Below are positions 1 to 8,766 of a DNA stretch of 64,000 nt, piece after piece (the stretch's first letter is position 1; every line of letters begins with the position of its first letter). The stretch comes from Nitrincola sp048264025 (GTDB lineage Bacteria > Pseudomonadota > Gammaproteobacteria > Pseudomonadales > Balneatricaceae). Made by a program: the position numbers and the translations under genes. The notes under the pieces were generated by a model that saw nothing but the letters and a program-made list of their open reading frames with translations, was not told the origin of the DNA and did not search any database. The stretch is taken from positions 62,001-126,000 of the forward strand of contig NZ_JBLXDN010000003.1 of NCBI RefSeq assembly GCF_048264025.1, in the 5' to 3' direction.

Positions 1-122
1 GCTTCGTCAGCCACTTTAGTTTCCTGTATGCCAATTACATCCGGCTGATGAGTCTCAATTAGCGCTTCCAGTTGGTGTATACGCATACGGATACTATTGG
101 TATTGAACGAAACCAGTTTCAT
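1..122 (-). CDS. xthA: exodeoxyribonuclease III, N-terminal part (cut by window edge)
   Basis: Only the first 40 codons are inside the window. The start is the ATG at 122 reading leftward. The translation begins MKLVSFNTNSIRMR, then HQPDVIGIQETK, the start of the exonuclease-endonuclease-phosphatase fold. The IQETK segment carries the conserved metal-binding Glu of the XthA/AP-endonuclease family. The family cleaves abasic sites and degrades 3' ends in base-excision repair. The gene is divergent from glutathione reductase across a 183-bp gap, so both promoters must lie there. The rest of the protein is not visible, so a paralogue with a different role cannot be excluded. Confidence 0.87.
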   Translation of the reverse strand, partial: MKLVSFNTNSIRMRIHQLEALIETHQPDVIGIQETKVADE

Positions 123-305
123 AAAGCTCACTCTTGGATTGTCATAAGAGGCCCCATTCTAAAAGGCTTAGGTCGATCCGGCAAACTGATTGAGGAGTTT
201 TTATTGATAGTTAATATTAATGGGTTTTTTAGCCTAACTAGATTGGTCAGTGTCAGGTTGCAGCGTGTATCCTAATCACTATTCTGAAAACCTGAGGAGT
301 CAGTC

Positions 306-1673
306 GTGAGTCAGTTTGATTTTGATCTGTTTGTTATTGGCGCTGGGTCGGGTGGTGTGAGAGCCGCGCGTATGGCGGCGTCCATGGGCGTGCGTGTTGC
401 GATTGCAGAAGAGCGTTACCTGGGAGGCACCTGTGTCAATGTCGGCTGTGTACCGAAAAAACTTTATGTCTACGCCTCGCACTATGCTGAAGGTTTTCAT
501 GAAGCCGCCGGTTTTGGCCTTCAGGCTGAGAGGCTAGGCTTTGACTGGCCGACACTGAGAGACAACAAAACCCGAGAGATCAGCCGATTGAACGGTATCT
601 ATGAAAAGATGCTGTTGAACGCCGGCTGCACGCTGATTCAGGAACGCGCCACAGTAGTAGGCCCCCACGAAGTTAAAGTGGGAGGTAAAACCTACAGTGC
701 TGAACGTATTCTGGTTGCTGTGGGCGGTTGGCCATTCGTACCGGACATTCCTGGGGCTGAGCACATCATCAGCTCCAATGAAGTGTTCGATCTGGATAAT
801 TTTCCTGACAAAGTCATCGTTGTTGGGGGAGGCTATATCGCTATCGAATTTGCCGGTATTTTTGCAGGGCTAGGTGCGAAAACCCATCTGGTACATCGTG
901 GCGATCTGTTTCTGAAAGGTTTTGATCAGGAAGTGCGTGAGTTTACCGCCCGTGAGGTCGCTAAAAAAGGGGTGCAGCTGCATTTCAATACTAACCTGAC
1001 CGGGATAGAAAAAACGCCTGAGGGTAAGTTGATTGCGCAGTTCGATGACGGCCACCAGGAAACGGTTGATCAGATCATGTATGCAACCGGCCGTGTACCC
1101 AAGACCCAAGGGTTGGGGCTGGAGCAGGTCGGGGTTCAGCTCAGCGCTAAAGGGGCGGTGGTGGTGAATGATCAGTTCCAGACGGAGGTGCCTTCTATTT
1201 ATGCTGTCGGGGATGTGATTGATCGGGTGCAATTGACGCCTGTGGCGCTGGCTGAAGGGATGGCCCTGGTTCGCTCGCTCTATGCGCAGGGAAATCCAGC
1301 GGTGGATTATGAGCTGATTCCCACGGCGGTGTTCTGCCAACCGAACATCGGCACAGTGGGCTTAACCGAGGAACAGGCACGTGAGCGCTACCCTCAAGTG
1401 GATGTGTATCGTTCAGAGTTTCGGGCGATGAAACATACCTTGAGCGGCAGTGATGAACGCACCTTAATGAAGCTGCTGGTCGATCGTGACACAGATAAAG
1501 TACTCGGGGTGCATATGGTCGGCGCCGAAGCAGGCGAGATCATTCAGGGGATTGCTGTAGCGCTGAAGGCCGGTGCAACCAAGGCTGTTTTTGATGCCAC
1601 CATTGGCATACATCCTACCGCGGCTGAGGAGTTTGTTACGATGCGTGAACCTTCAGCCCCTTTTACCAGTTAA
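306..1673 (+). CDS. gor: glutathione-disulfide reductase
   Basis: 455 aa, GTG start preceded by GAGGAG about 7 nt upstream. It reduces oxidised glutathione with NADPH through a FAD/disulfide centre in the cytoplasm. Visible parts are the N-terminal FAD-binding GAGSGG (residues 12-17), the redox-active Cys43/Cys48 in GTCVNVGCVPKK, a second dinucleotide site GGGYIAIEF (174-182) followed by the basic HRGD expected for NADPH, and the C-terminal dimer-interface catalytic His in GIHPTAAEE (about residue 436). Length is normal for the family. The stop codon overlaps the convergent cation-efflux gene by 4 bp. Dihydrolipoamide dehydrogenase and mercuric reductase were considered, but the CVNVGCVPKK motif and the NADPH-type basic residues favour glutathione reductase. 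Confidence 0.95.
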   Translation: MSQFDFDLFVIGAGSGGVRAARMAASMGVRVAIAEERYLGGTCVNVGCVPKKLYVYASHYAEGFHEAAGFGLQAERLGFDWPTLRDNKTREISRLNGIYEKMLLNAGCTLIQERATVVGPHEVKVGGKTYSAERILVAVGGWPFVPDIPGAEHIISSNEVFDLDNFPDKVIVVGGGYIAIEFAGIFAGLGAKTHLVHRGDLFLKGFDQEVREFTAREVAKKGVQLHFNTNLTGIEKTPEGKLIAQFDDGHQETVDQIMYATGRVPKTQGLGLEQVGVQLSAKGAVVVNDQFQTEVPSIYAVGDVIDRVQLTPVALAEGMALVRSLYAQGNPAVDYELIPTAVFCQPNIGTVGLTEEQARERYPQVDVYRSEFRAMKHTLSGSDERTLMKLLVDRDTDKVLGVHMVGAEAGEIIQGIAVALKAGATKAVFDATIGIHPTAAEEFVTMREPSAPFTS

Positions 1674-2854
1674 GTTTCGACCTGGCTGTCGTTCACTGGC
1701 AGCCAGATACGAATATTTCGGAACCAGTTCAAGCTTTGCAACTCCTCTTGTAAATTAGTTTCCAGCGACTGGGCAGTCAATCCGGTGTTTTCAAGTAACG
1801 GATAGATCTCGTGGCTAAACTTGATTTCGAGTTCGATGAACTTGGGGGCATAGTAAATAGTCAGCTCATAGGCTGGGCAATCACCTAATAATCGACTTAT
1901 GGCAGCGTTCAGGTGGTTTTCCACCTCGTTACGTGAAGGCATCAGTGGTTGCGCAATATCGGGTATTAACTCATCGTCATAGGTGTCGATGTGATAGATG
2001 ATGTAACCTATGTCATCAAACCGGTTTTTCAGTTTGGCACAGACGATATCACCGATAAAGTGTCCTTCAGAGGCGCTCATATGAGCGGGTATCTGCAGAT
2101 GCATCTCCAGCAGTCCTTGCCCCCCCATCATGCGGGTTCTGAAGTTGTGTACATCTATCACACCCTCAACCGACAGCGCTGTTTCACGAAGCTGGTTGAC
2201 GCGTTCCTGTGGTAGCCCGGTATCAACCAGTTCGGCCAGGCTTTTCAGTAGCAGGTCGATACCTATCTTGGCGATTAACAGCGCAACCAGTACGGCCGCT
2301 AACGCATCCAGCCACCAAACACCTAGAATAGCTCCGGCTATGGCAATCAGGACGACAATTGATGACAGGGAATCAGTTCTATGGTGCCAGGCATTGGCTA
2401 TGATCAGGTTGGAGTGGTTTGCCTTACCTACTTTCAGGGTATAGAAAAACAGTACTTCATTGGCCAGAATAGAAATGGCGGCAATGATCAGTGCTGGCCA
2501 GGTCGGTGGTGAAGGAATCTCGCCCGCAAAGAGTAACTTGAGGCTGTCCCAGGTCATGAAGCCGGCAACTGAAAGTAAAATAACGGCCAGAAATACTGTG
2601 CCTAGTGTTTCAAATCGACCATGTCCCCACGGGTGTTCTTTGTCTGGTTTCTTGTGAGAAATGCCCAGCAGAAATATGACCATCATGTCGGTGGCCATGT
2701 CAGACAACGAGTGCAACCCATCGGCAATAAGTGCAGTCGAGCCGGTCAAAACACCACCGATCACCTTCAGCGCACTTAAGAGTGCATTGACGATGGCTCC
2801 AATGATGCTGATTCGTTGAGCTGCCGCCTGTCGCTGATCGGATGTGTCGCGCAT
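1670..2854 (-). CDS. cation diffusion facilitator (Fe/Zn-type) with C-terminal extension
   Basis: 394 aa inner-membrane metal/proton antiporter of the CDF family. The N-terminal half has about six hydrophobic segments. Two metal-site motifs are visible: ADGLHSLSDMATD in TM2 and HHRTDS in TM5, the Asp/His quartet of the YiiP/FieF group. A cytoplasmic ZT-dimer-like domain follows (VIDVHNFRTRMMGG onward). FieF is about 300 aa. Here roughly 90 further residues include NRFDDIGYIIYHIDTYDD and a second alpha/beta stretch ending FRNIRIWLPV, so the protein is longer than the textbook member. Substrate (Fe, Zn, Mn or Cd) cannot be told from sequence alone. It stands alone and converges on gor, sharing TTAA for both stop codons. 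Confidence 0.87.
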   Translation of the reverse strand: MRDTSDQRQAAAQRISIIGAIVNALLSALKVIGGVLTGSTALIADGLHSLSDMATDMMVIFLLGISHKKPDKEHPWGHGRFETLGTVFLAVILLSVAGFMTWDSLKLLFAGEIPSPPTWPALIIAAISILANEVLFFYTLKVGKANHSNLIIANAWHHRTDSLSSIVVLIAIAGAILGVWWLDALAAVLVALLIAKIGIDLLLKSLAELVDTGLPQERVNQLRETALSVEGVIDVHNFRTRMMGGQGLLEMHLQIPAHMSASEGHFIGDIVCAKLKNRFDDIGYIIYHIDTYDDELIPDIAQPLMPSRNEVENHLNAAISRLLGDCPAYELTIYYAPKFIELEIKFSHEIYPLLENTGLTAQSLETNLQEELQSLNWFRNIRIWLPVNDSQVET

Positions 2855-2958
2855 CTGTAAAAAAACCGCATGAGTGAAAAGCCATATCTTACCCTGTGTC
2901 AGCTTGAGCTGCCATCATGAATGGTTAGAAATAAAACCGACACGGGAATGAAATAAAA

Positions 2959-2967
2959 TGTGAATAA
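2959..2967 (-). promoter_or_regulatory. DnaA-box match
   Basis: TGTGAATAA on the plus strand, which reads TTATTCACA on the minus strand and fits the 9-mer consensus TTATNCACA. It sits about 100 bp upstream of the cation-efflux start. One 9-mer match is weak alone; its interest comes from the second, perfect box 208 bp away. Confidence 0.4.
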
Positions 2968-3174
2968 CATTTGATAAAAGGGTTGACAGCCGAAAGATCA
3001 TCACAAAAACGGAAAAAATCAAAACTCAATCCGGAAAATCTTAATAAGTCGTAAAATAATAGTGTAACCATTTGATTTTGTTGCTAATAAATAAGTGGTT
3101 AATTATTAATCAATCTGTGCTGGGGCGTGTGAAAACGGGGTTAAAAAACACTTATCGGCGTTCTTTGCACAGGG

Positions 3175-3183
3175 TTATCCACA
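3175..3183 (+). promoter_or_regulatory. perfect DnaA box
   Basis: TTATCCACA, the highest-affinity DnaA-box sequence, just 4 bp upstream of a candidate -35 (TTGTGA, 3188-3193). DnaA bound here would touch the RNA-polymerase site of the promoter reading into the BASS transporter. It could equally be a chance match in AT-rich DNA or one of the DnaA-titration sites scattered in chromosomes. Confidence 0.5.
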
Positions 3184-3353
3184 GAAGTTGTGAGTAGGCT
3201 TATACAGCCTATATATACTGCGGGATTCAGCGTCTGAGAGCGGCCATTTAGAAGGGCCTAAAAAGCCAAAAAGTTTTTTGCAATGCAGCATTTAGCCGGT
3301 GCTTCTGCTAAAATTTTTGCATCATTCAGAAAAGCTAAAAGCGGGTTTACTTT

Positions 3354-4247
3354 ATGCAAGCCACACTGGTTAGTCAGATCTTTCTGCCCCTTGCCCTGTT
3401 CGTCATCATGCTCAGTGTTGGCATGTCACTTAAACTATCGGATTTTGTGCGTGTTGCCCGGCAGCCTGTTCCGGTTTTTCTGGGTATCCTGACTCAATTA
3501 TTGATGTTGCCCCTGCTGGGATGGATCGTGGTGCAGTTGTTTAATTTGCCACCCTTATTAGCAGCAGGTCTTATGATTCTGACGTTTGCTCCCGGTGGAG
3601 CCACGTCGAATGCCATCACTCTGCTGGCCAGGGGGGATGCGGCGCTGTCAGTGTCGTTGACAGCCATTAATAGCCTGATTATTCCGTTTACCTTGCCGTT
3701 ACTGACCGCCTTGATCCTAACCTGGTTATCACTGGAAAGCACACTGGTTCGTTTTCCTGTAATTCAGGCTATTGGGCAGATGGTATTAATAACGCTACTA
3801 CCGGTTGTGCTGGGTATGTTGTTTGGCCAGTATTGCCCCAACTTGAATCATAAACTTCGATCGCTGTTTCGTTCATTGGCTCTGATCCTGATGCTAATGA
3901 CGGTTATTTTGCTGGTGGTTAGCAGTTGGGATCGCTTGATCGTGTTGCTGCCACAACTTGCGCTGCCAGTATTAATTCTGGTGCTGGCCGCTATGAGCCT
4001 GGGTTATATTCTTGCCAGGATGTTGGGCTTGGATGAGCCGCAGCAGATTACTCTGTTGGTGGAGGTGGGGCTACAGAATGCAGGAACGGCCTTATTGGTG
4101 ACCAGCACCTTGCTGCAGAGTCCAGAAATGTCGGCCAGTGCGTTGGTGTATGGTGTGCTGATGCAGCTGCCAGCCATGCTGCTGATTGTCTGGCGTAATC
4201 GTGCGTGGCTGTTTGGCGTTCTGAAGCAGTTGGCTGTCAGTAGTTAA
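3354..4247 (+). CDS. bile acid:sodium symporter (BASS) family transporter
   Basis: 297 aa, almost entirely hydrophobic with about nine or ten predicted membrane helices. The family signature is visible: FAPGGATSNAITLLARGDAALS at about residues 79-100, with the GG..SN sequence of the first unwound helix and Na+ site, and VEVGLQNAGTALLV at about 238-251, the second crossover helix. BASS proteins are Na+-coupled importers of organic anions such as bile acids, pyruvate or pantoate; the substrate here is unknown. The Shine-Dalgarno before the ATG is poor. The end overlaps convergent queE by 4 bp, so the two are not an operon. Confidence 0.9.
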   Translation: MQATLVSQIFLPLALFVIMLSVGMSLKLSDFVRVARQPVPVFLGILTQLLMLPLLGWIVVQLFNLPPLLAAGLMILTFAPGGATSNAITLLARGDAALSVSLTAINSLIIPFTLPLLTALILTWLSLESTLVRFPVIQAIGQMVLITLLPVVLGMLFGQYCPNLNHKLRSLFRSLALILMLMTVILLVVSSWDRLIVLLPQLALPVLILVLAAMSLGYILARMLGLDEPQQITLLVEVGLQNAGTALLVTSTLLQSPEMSASALVYGVLMQLPAMLLIVWRNRAWLFGVLKQLAVSS

Positions 4248-4876
4248 TCTATGCCAATCAGCTTGTGGGTTTGCAGGCTGAGTTTCCAGCGCGGATGGGC
4301 TTTACAATAGTCAATGCAGGCCGCCAGTGCGGCTGACTGAGCTGGGCCGTCCATGGGTTGCAGATAGAAATGGTTGAAATGCAACTGTTCGAAACGCTCC
4401 GGTAGGGCCTGGATCTGGGGATAAACCAGTTTGAGCTCATCCCCCCCTTGCAGATATAAGGGGGTATCCGCTTTGGGGCTGACGCAGATCCAGTCGATGC
4501 CATCAGGCAGGGGTTTGGTGCCATTGGTTTCTACGGCAATGATGAATCCTTCCCGGTGCAAGGCATCCACCAGTGCTTGATCCAGCTGTAGCGCAGGCTC
4601 ACCACCAGTGCAAACCAGATAAGGGGGTTCGGTGGTGGTGAGTGGCCAAAAGCGTTTCAGGTGGGTTACCAGAGCCTCTGGCGTAGCAAACTTACCGCCG
4701 TTCTGTCCATCTGTGCCGACAAAGTCAGTATCACAAAAGTTACACACGGCTGAGGCACGATCTTGTTCACGTCCAGACCAGAGGTTGCAGCCGGTAAAAC
4801 GACAGAAAATAGCTGGGCGGCCCGCGTGGGCACCTTCTCCCTGCAGGGTGTAAAAACTTTCTTTTACGCTGTACAT
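4244..4876 (-). CDS. queE: 7-carboxy-7-deazaguanine synthase
   Basis: 210 aa radical-SAM enzyme that converts 6-carboxytetrahydropterin to 7-carboxy-7-deazaguanine in queuosine/preQ1 synthesis. N-terminal SVKESFYTLQGEG is the substrate-binding strand of QueE. The cluster cysteines are Cys30, Cys45 and Cys48, i.e. CX14CX2C instead of the classical CX3CX2C, a spacing known from a structurally studied Burkholderia QueE. CTGGEPALQ and VETNGT are the SAM-binding and catalytic strands. Length is normal. No other que gene is nearby; rdgC starts upstream with a 51-bp gap, so queE may ride on the rdgC transcript. Confidence 0.93.
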   Translation of the reverse strand: MYSVKESFYTLQGEGAHAGRPAIFCRFTGCNLWSGREQDRASAVCNFCDTDFVGTDGQNGGKFATPEALVTHLKRFWPLTTTEPPYLVCTGGEPALQLDQALVDALHREGFIIAVETNGTKPLPDGIDWICVSPKADTPLYLQGGDELKLVYPQIQALPERFEQLHFNHFYLQPMDGPAQSAALAACIDYCKAHPRWKLSLQTHKLIGID

Positions 4877-4927
4877 GACTGCACTCTGCTATTTTTTGTC
4901 GAGTTAGTGATCAGGTTTCCCGGTAGA

Positions 4928-5842
4928 TTAATCGCTGACCGGTTCGCCACCGAAGCTGCTGGCCAGCGCCGGAAGCAAACGGCTTATTTCCAGCCCCATG
5001 CGGGTAACAGCGGCATCAAAGTCGGCCACTTCATCTTCTGGACGATCGTGTTCCAGTTGTTCATTATACTGGTCCGTCAGTTTGAGGCGGTGCAGGGTCA
5101 GGTCGGCATGCAGCACAAAGCTCAGTTGCTCTTCCCAGGTGACTGCAAGGCGGGTGACCTGCATGTCAGTATCCAGGTGGGCACGTATTTCGTCACTGAA
5201 TAGAGGCTGCCCCTTGATACGAATGACGCCCCCTTCAGCTGAAGTATCGCGTAACTCACATTCATCATCCACTTCAAAGCCACTGCTGACCTGGTTGATA
5301 TCTTGCAACCACTGTGTCATCACGCTGGCTGGAGCCTGGTTAACGTTAAGCGGTTTTACTTTCAGTGAACCGAGAGCTTCACGTAACGCATTCAGCAACA
5401 GCTCACCCCGATTGAAACTACCTGAGTCGATTAGCAGCCAGCCTTGCTCTGGCATCAGCAGGGCGCGGCAGCTCTGTCGTTTGGAGAAAGCGCGCGGGAG
5501 CAGCTCCAGCACTACTTCATCCTTAAGCTGGTCTTTCTCTTTTTTGTAGACTTTGCGCGCATCGGTCGCTTCGATACGACTGACCCGCTCTTGCACCTCA
5601 TCACGAATCACGCTGGCTGGCAGTATGCGTTCTTCCCGTAACAGGGTGATCAGCATATAACCGCTACTGGTGAATACCAGTGAGTCAGCAAAAGGGCAGG
5701 GCGCCACCCAGCCACTGCGCTGTAACTCATGGCGTCCACAGGGGGTGAAAGGGTGTTCTGAAAGCGCTTTTTCGAGGGTTTCCGGTGACAGGGTTGAATC
5801 GGGTTCAAAACGGTAGCAGAGCAAATTTTTAAAGCTGTTCAT
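4928..5842 (-). CDS. rdgC: recombination-associated protein RdgC
   Basis: 304 aa, matching the family length of about 300. RdgC is a ring-shaped DNA-binding dimer that limits RecA loading and acts in replication-associated recombination. The N-terminus MNSFKNLLCYRF, the stretch PCGRHELQRSGWV, and LVFTSSGYMLITLLREERILPA are typical. The C-terminus ends in a short acidic/hydrophobic tail (ALASSFGGEPVSD). It lies 5 bp downstream of apt on the same strand, so it is probably transcribed with apt. Confidence 0.95.
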   Translation of the reverse strand: MNSFKNLLCYRFEPDSTLSPETLEKALSEHPFTPCGRHELQRSGWVAPCPFADSLVFTSSGYMLITLLREERILPASVIRDEVQERVSRIEATDARKVYKKEKDQLKDEVVLELLPRAFSKRQSCRALLMPEQGWLLIDSGSFNRGELLLNALREALGSLKVKPLNVNQAPASVMTQWLQDINQVSSGFEVDDECELRDTSAEGGVIRIKGQPLFSDEIRAHLDTDMQVTRLAVTWEEQLSFVLHADLTLHRLKLTDQYNEQLEHDRPEDEVADFDAAVTRMGLEISRLLPALASSFGGEPVSD

Positions 5843-5847
5843 GGTTG

Positions 5848-6396
5848 TTACAGGCCCTCATAAGCCAGCAGACTGAATACGGCGACATTGCTGTCCTGGA
5901 TTTTCTGAGAGCCCATCAGATCGGGTAAATCAATCAGTGCGGCGACTTCATGTACCTTACCGCCGAGCTTGTTGATCAAGGATAACGCGGCCATGACTGT
6001 GCCACCCGTTGCAATCAGGTCATCAAACACCAGTACATTGGCCTCGGGTCCTGGTTGCAGTGCGTCTGTCTGCATTTCGATGGCCGCTGTGCCATATTCA
6101 AGATTGTATTCCTGTGACAAAGTATCACCGGGCAACTTACCTTTCTTGCGGATCAGAATCATCGGCAGGTTCAACTGATAGGCAACCACTGACCCAAGAA
6201 TAAAGCCCCGGGCATCAATGCTGGCTATGTGGGTTATATCCGTGTTCATGTACCGCTGGATAAACGCATCACACACCATGCGCATGGCTTTGGGATCTTT
6301 AAACACTGGCGTCACATCACGAAAAACAACACCGGGTTCAGGCCAGTCAGGGATCGAGCGGATCACCGACTTGATATAAAATTCGTCGTAGGACAT
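5848..6396 (-). CDS. apt: adenine phosphoribosyltransferase
   Basis: 182 aa, normal length. Salvages adenine to AMP with PRPP. The PRPP-binding loop VLVFDDLIATGGT is at about residues 121-133, preceded by the substrate loops FRDVTPVFKDP (25-35) and ASIDARGFILG (58-68), both diagnostic for Apt over hypoxanthine enzymes. Genes on the same strand, fnr-apt-rdgC, follow one another closely, an order also seen at the Pseudomonas anr-apt locus. Confidence 0.96.
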   Translation of the reverse strand: MSYDEFYIKSVIRSIPDWPEPGVVFRDVTPVFKDPKAMRMVCDAFIQRYMNTDITHIASIDARGFILGSVVAYQLNLPMILIRKKGKLPGDTLSQEYNLEYGTAAIEMQTDALQPGPEANVLVFDDLIATGGTVMAALSLINKLGGKVHEVAALIDLPDLMGSQKIQDSNVAVFSLLAYEGL

Positions 6397-6439
6397 TTAT
6401 GTCTCCGAAGGCAAGTGATTCAACTGATAAATGTGCTGA

Positions 6440-7207
6440 TTAGCGGCTGCTTTTGCAGGCATTATCAGTCGTTTGTGCTTCGCCTGAGTGCTCATTGAGC
6501 TTCCCGTTATCCAGAATTTCGACTTCTTTGCCATCTACATGGATCAGTCCTAAAGTCTGGAAGCGGGTGAAAATACGGCTGATGGTTTCGACTGCCAGCC
6601 CAAGATAGTTGCCTATCTCGTTACGTGACATGGATAAGCGGAAAAAACTGGGTGAGTAGCCGCGTTCATGAAAACGCTGCGAAAGCTTGAGTAGAAAGCT
6701 GGCTACACGTTGTTCGGCATTTTTCTTCGACAGCAACATCATCATCTGTTGATCGTTGCAGATTTCTTTACTCATGGTGCGTAGTAACTGACGTCTAAGT
6801 TCAGGCATATGCCCTGACAGTTCATCCAGGCGTTCGAAGGGAATCTCGCACACGGTGGTGGTTTCCAGCACTTTCACTGAGACAGGATAGGTCGATGTGT
6901 CGTAAGCACTCAGGCCAACCAGTTCACCCGGAAAAAAGAAACCGGTGATCTGCTCTTCACCGTCATCAGTGATGCTGTAGCTTTTAACCGAACCGGCACG
7001 AATGGCATAGACACTGCCAAATGCATCACCCTGGCGGAAAAGATGATCACCCTTTTTCAAGGGTCGGCTTTTATCAATGATCGTATCAAGCCGTTCCATC
7101 TCGGTCATGTTGAGTGATACCGGAAGGCAAAGAGAACTCAAACTGCAGGTGCTGCAATGAACCTGATTCAGGCTGTGGAGCTTACCTGTCGATTTTTTAT
7201 CTTCCAT
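6440..7207 (-). CDS. anr: FNR/Anr-type oxygen-sensing transcription regulator
   Basis: 255 aa CRP/FNR-family activator. The [4Fe-4S] ligands are visible as Cys18, Cys21, Cys27 and Cys120 (HCSTCSLSSLC near the N-terminus and TTTVCEIPF in the cyclic-nucleotide-like domain), so it should lose its cluster in oxygen and bind DNA under low oxygen. The C-terminal helix-turn-helix contains VETISRIFTRF, whose E..SR reads the TTGAT half-site. A clear Shine-Dalgarno (GGAAGG) precedes the ATG. It lies just downstream of hemN and the cbb3 block, as Anr does in Pseudomonas. The name follows that synteny; fnr or etrA would be equivalent labels. Confidence 0.93.
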   Translation of the reverse strand: MEDKKSTGKLHSLNQVHCSTCSLSSLCLPVSLNMTEMERLDTIIDKSRPLKKGDHLFRQGDAFGSVYAIRAGSVKSYSITDDGEEQITGFFFPGELVGLSAYDTSTYPVSVKVLETTTVCEIPFERLDELSGHMPELRRQLLRTMSKEICNDQQMMMLLSKKNAEQRVASFLLKLSQRFHERGYSPSFFRLSMSRNEIGNYLGLAVETISRIFTRFQTLGLIHVDGKEVEILDNGKLNEHSGEAQTTDNACKSSR

Positions 7208-7316
7208 CTGCTTGCCTTCCCCGTGAACTCAAAATTATAGCTGCCATTATGTAACATTTCTGCTGCAGGGTGAAGGCTGCACCAGAATAGTTCAGCTTAT
7301 TCTGCTAAAGCCGACG

Positions 7317-8711
7317 TTATATAATGCGTGAATAGCCTCGTGTTGGCTGCTGTTTCGGTATATATGCATCAAATGCCATACAGATACGGCGTATCAATAG
7401 TCGACCCGAAGGGGTGACGCTGATCTGGCGACCTTGACGCTGAATCAGACCATCGGCTTCAAACTGCTGAAGTTCTGCTAATTCTGCGGCAAAATATTGA
7501 TCAAAATTCAGGCTGAAGCGCTGCTCGATTGTCGCAGGATTCAGTTCAAAGTGACAAATCAGTTGGTTGATTACCGCACCTCTGACAATGTCATCATCAC
7601 TCAGACAGACACCACGTTTGATGGCATGCTGCTGTTGTGTCACCGCTTGTGTATAGGTGGCGAGGTCATGTTCATTCTGGTAATAAACCCGGCCGATCTG
7701 ACTGATTGCAGAAACCCCCATGGCGACCAAGTCACATTCAGCATGTGTAGTGTAGCCCTGAAAGTTGCGATGTAATTGGCCCGCTGCTTGGGCCAGTGCC
7801 AGGGTATCATCGGGTTTTGCGAAGTGGTCCATGCCGATATAGACATAACCTGCATTCAGCAGCTTATCGATGGTGTTTTGCAGTATTGCCAGCTTGGTTT
7901 CCGGGCTGGGCAGTTCGTCAGGATTGATATGCTTCTGAGAGCGAAAGCGATCCGGGAGGTGGGCATAATTAAACACTGACAGTCGATCGGGGTTCATGCC
8001 GATCACTACATCCAGGGTGTCATCAAAACTTTGTTCTGACTGATGCGGTAGGCCGTAAATCAGATCCATATTAATGGATGAAAAACCCAGCTGACGCGAC
8101 TTGTCGAGTACGGCCTGGGTTTGTTCCAATGGCTGGACGCGATTGACGGCACTCTGCACCTTAGGGTCCAGGTCCTGTACCCCTAAGCTAATTCGGTTGA
8201 AGCCTGTTTTGCGCAGTACTTCCAGTGTTTCCGGGCTGGCTTCACGTGGGTCGATTTCGATTGAATAGTCACCCTTGTCATCATTACGCAAATTGAATTG
8301 ATTGCGTAAAGCAGACATCAGCTCATCCATCTGCTGATCACTGATAAACGTCGGTGTACCACCACCCCAGTGCAACTGATCCACGATCCGGTCATCACTG
8401 TACCATTGCGATAGCTGCTTCATTTCGCGGTAAACAGTATCCAGGTAGGGTTGAGCACGGTCACGGTTTCGGGTGATGACCTTGTTGCAGGCACAGTAAT
8501 AACAAACATGGGCACAAAAGGGGATATGCACATACAGCGACAAAGGCGCAGCTTTATCGGCTGAGTTCTGTCCTTCGCTGATCAGAGCGGCTGGTGAAAG
8601 TGCTGGATCAAACTGCACTGCTGTCGGGTAGGAAGTATAGCGTGGGCCTGACAGATCGTAGCGTTTAATCAGATCCATATCCCATACAATGCGACTATCG
8701 TTTATCACCAA
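7317..8711 (-). CDS. hemN: oxygen-independent coproporphyrinogen III oxidase
   Basis: 464 aa radical-SAM enzyme that decarboxylates coproporphyrinogen III to protoporphyrinogen IX without oxygen. The cluster motif is Cys66, Cys70, Cys73 plus Cys75 (FCAHVCYYCAC), the full CX3CX2CXC of true HemN; HemW-like proteins lack the fourth Cys. The N-terminus DLIKRYDLSGPRYTSYPT matches authentic HemN, and GGGTPTF and RISLGVQD lie where expected. Placement between anr and the cco assembly genes fits supply of haem for cbb3 oxidase in low oxygen. I saw no full FNR box immediately upstream. Confidence 0.95.
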   Translation of the reverse strand: MVINDSRIVWDMDLIKRYDLSGPRYTSYPTAVQFDPALSPAALISEGQNSADKAAPLSLYVHIPFCAHVCYYCACNKVITRNRDRAQPYLDTVYREMKQLSQWYSDDRIVDQLHWGGGTPTFISDQQMDELMSALRNQFNLRNDDKGDYSIEIDPREASPETLEVLRKTGFNRISLGVQDLDPKVQSAVNRVQPLEQTQAVLDKSRQLGFSSINMDLIYGLPHQSEQSFDDTLDVVIGMNPDRLSVFNYAHLPDRFRSQKHINPDELPSPETKLAILQNTIDKLLNAGYVYIGMDHFAKPDDTLALAQAAGQLHRNFQGYTTHAECDLVAMGVSAISQIGRVYYQNEHDLATYTQAVTQQQHAIKRGVCLSDDDIVRGAVINQLICHFELNPATIEQRFSLNFDQYFAAELAELQQFEADGLIQRQGRQISVTPSGRLLIRRICMAFDAYIPKQQPTRGYSRII

Positions 8712-8766
8712 AAATACCTCAATTCAATCAATCTTTAAAAACTTTTTACACGCCAGTCTACTGATT

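Larger units (their letters stand above)
2855..3353. other. 499-bp AT-rich intergenic region with DnaA-box matches
   Basis: Gap between the divergently read cation-efflux gene and the BASS transporter. No convincing ORF is present. The middle (about 2990-3115) is strongly A/T-rich. It holds two matches to the DnaA-box consensus TTATNCACA, a plausible promoter reading right (TTGTGA 3188-3193 and TATATA 3212-3217) and a 130-nt leader before the transporter. A short inverted repeat, TTTAGC at 3291-3296 and GCTAAA at 3307-3312 followed by TTTTT, could be a weak attenuator. The gap is much longer than others in this compact window. Confidence 0.5.

Noticed and set aside
870..1340. 156-codon open frame opposite gor
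   Set aside because: A shadow of the gor gene with no start signal and no recognisable domain.
2855..3353. Replication origin
   Set aside because: Two DnaA boxes are too few, and dnaA, rpmH, gidA or mioC are not adjacent.
7283..7304. 7-bp hairpin between hemN and anr as a terminator
   Set aside because: No U-run on the minus strand and a short stem; not enough to call.
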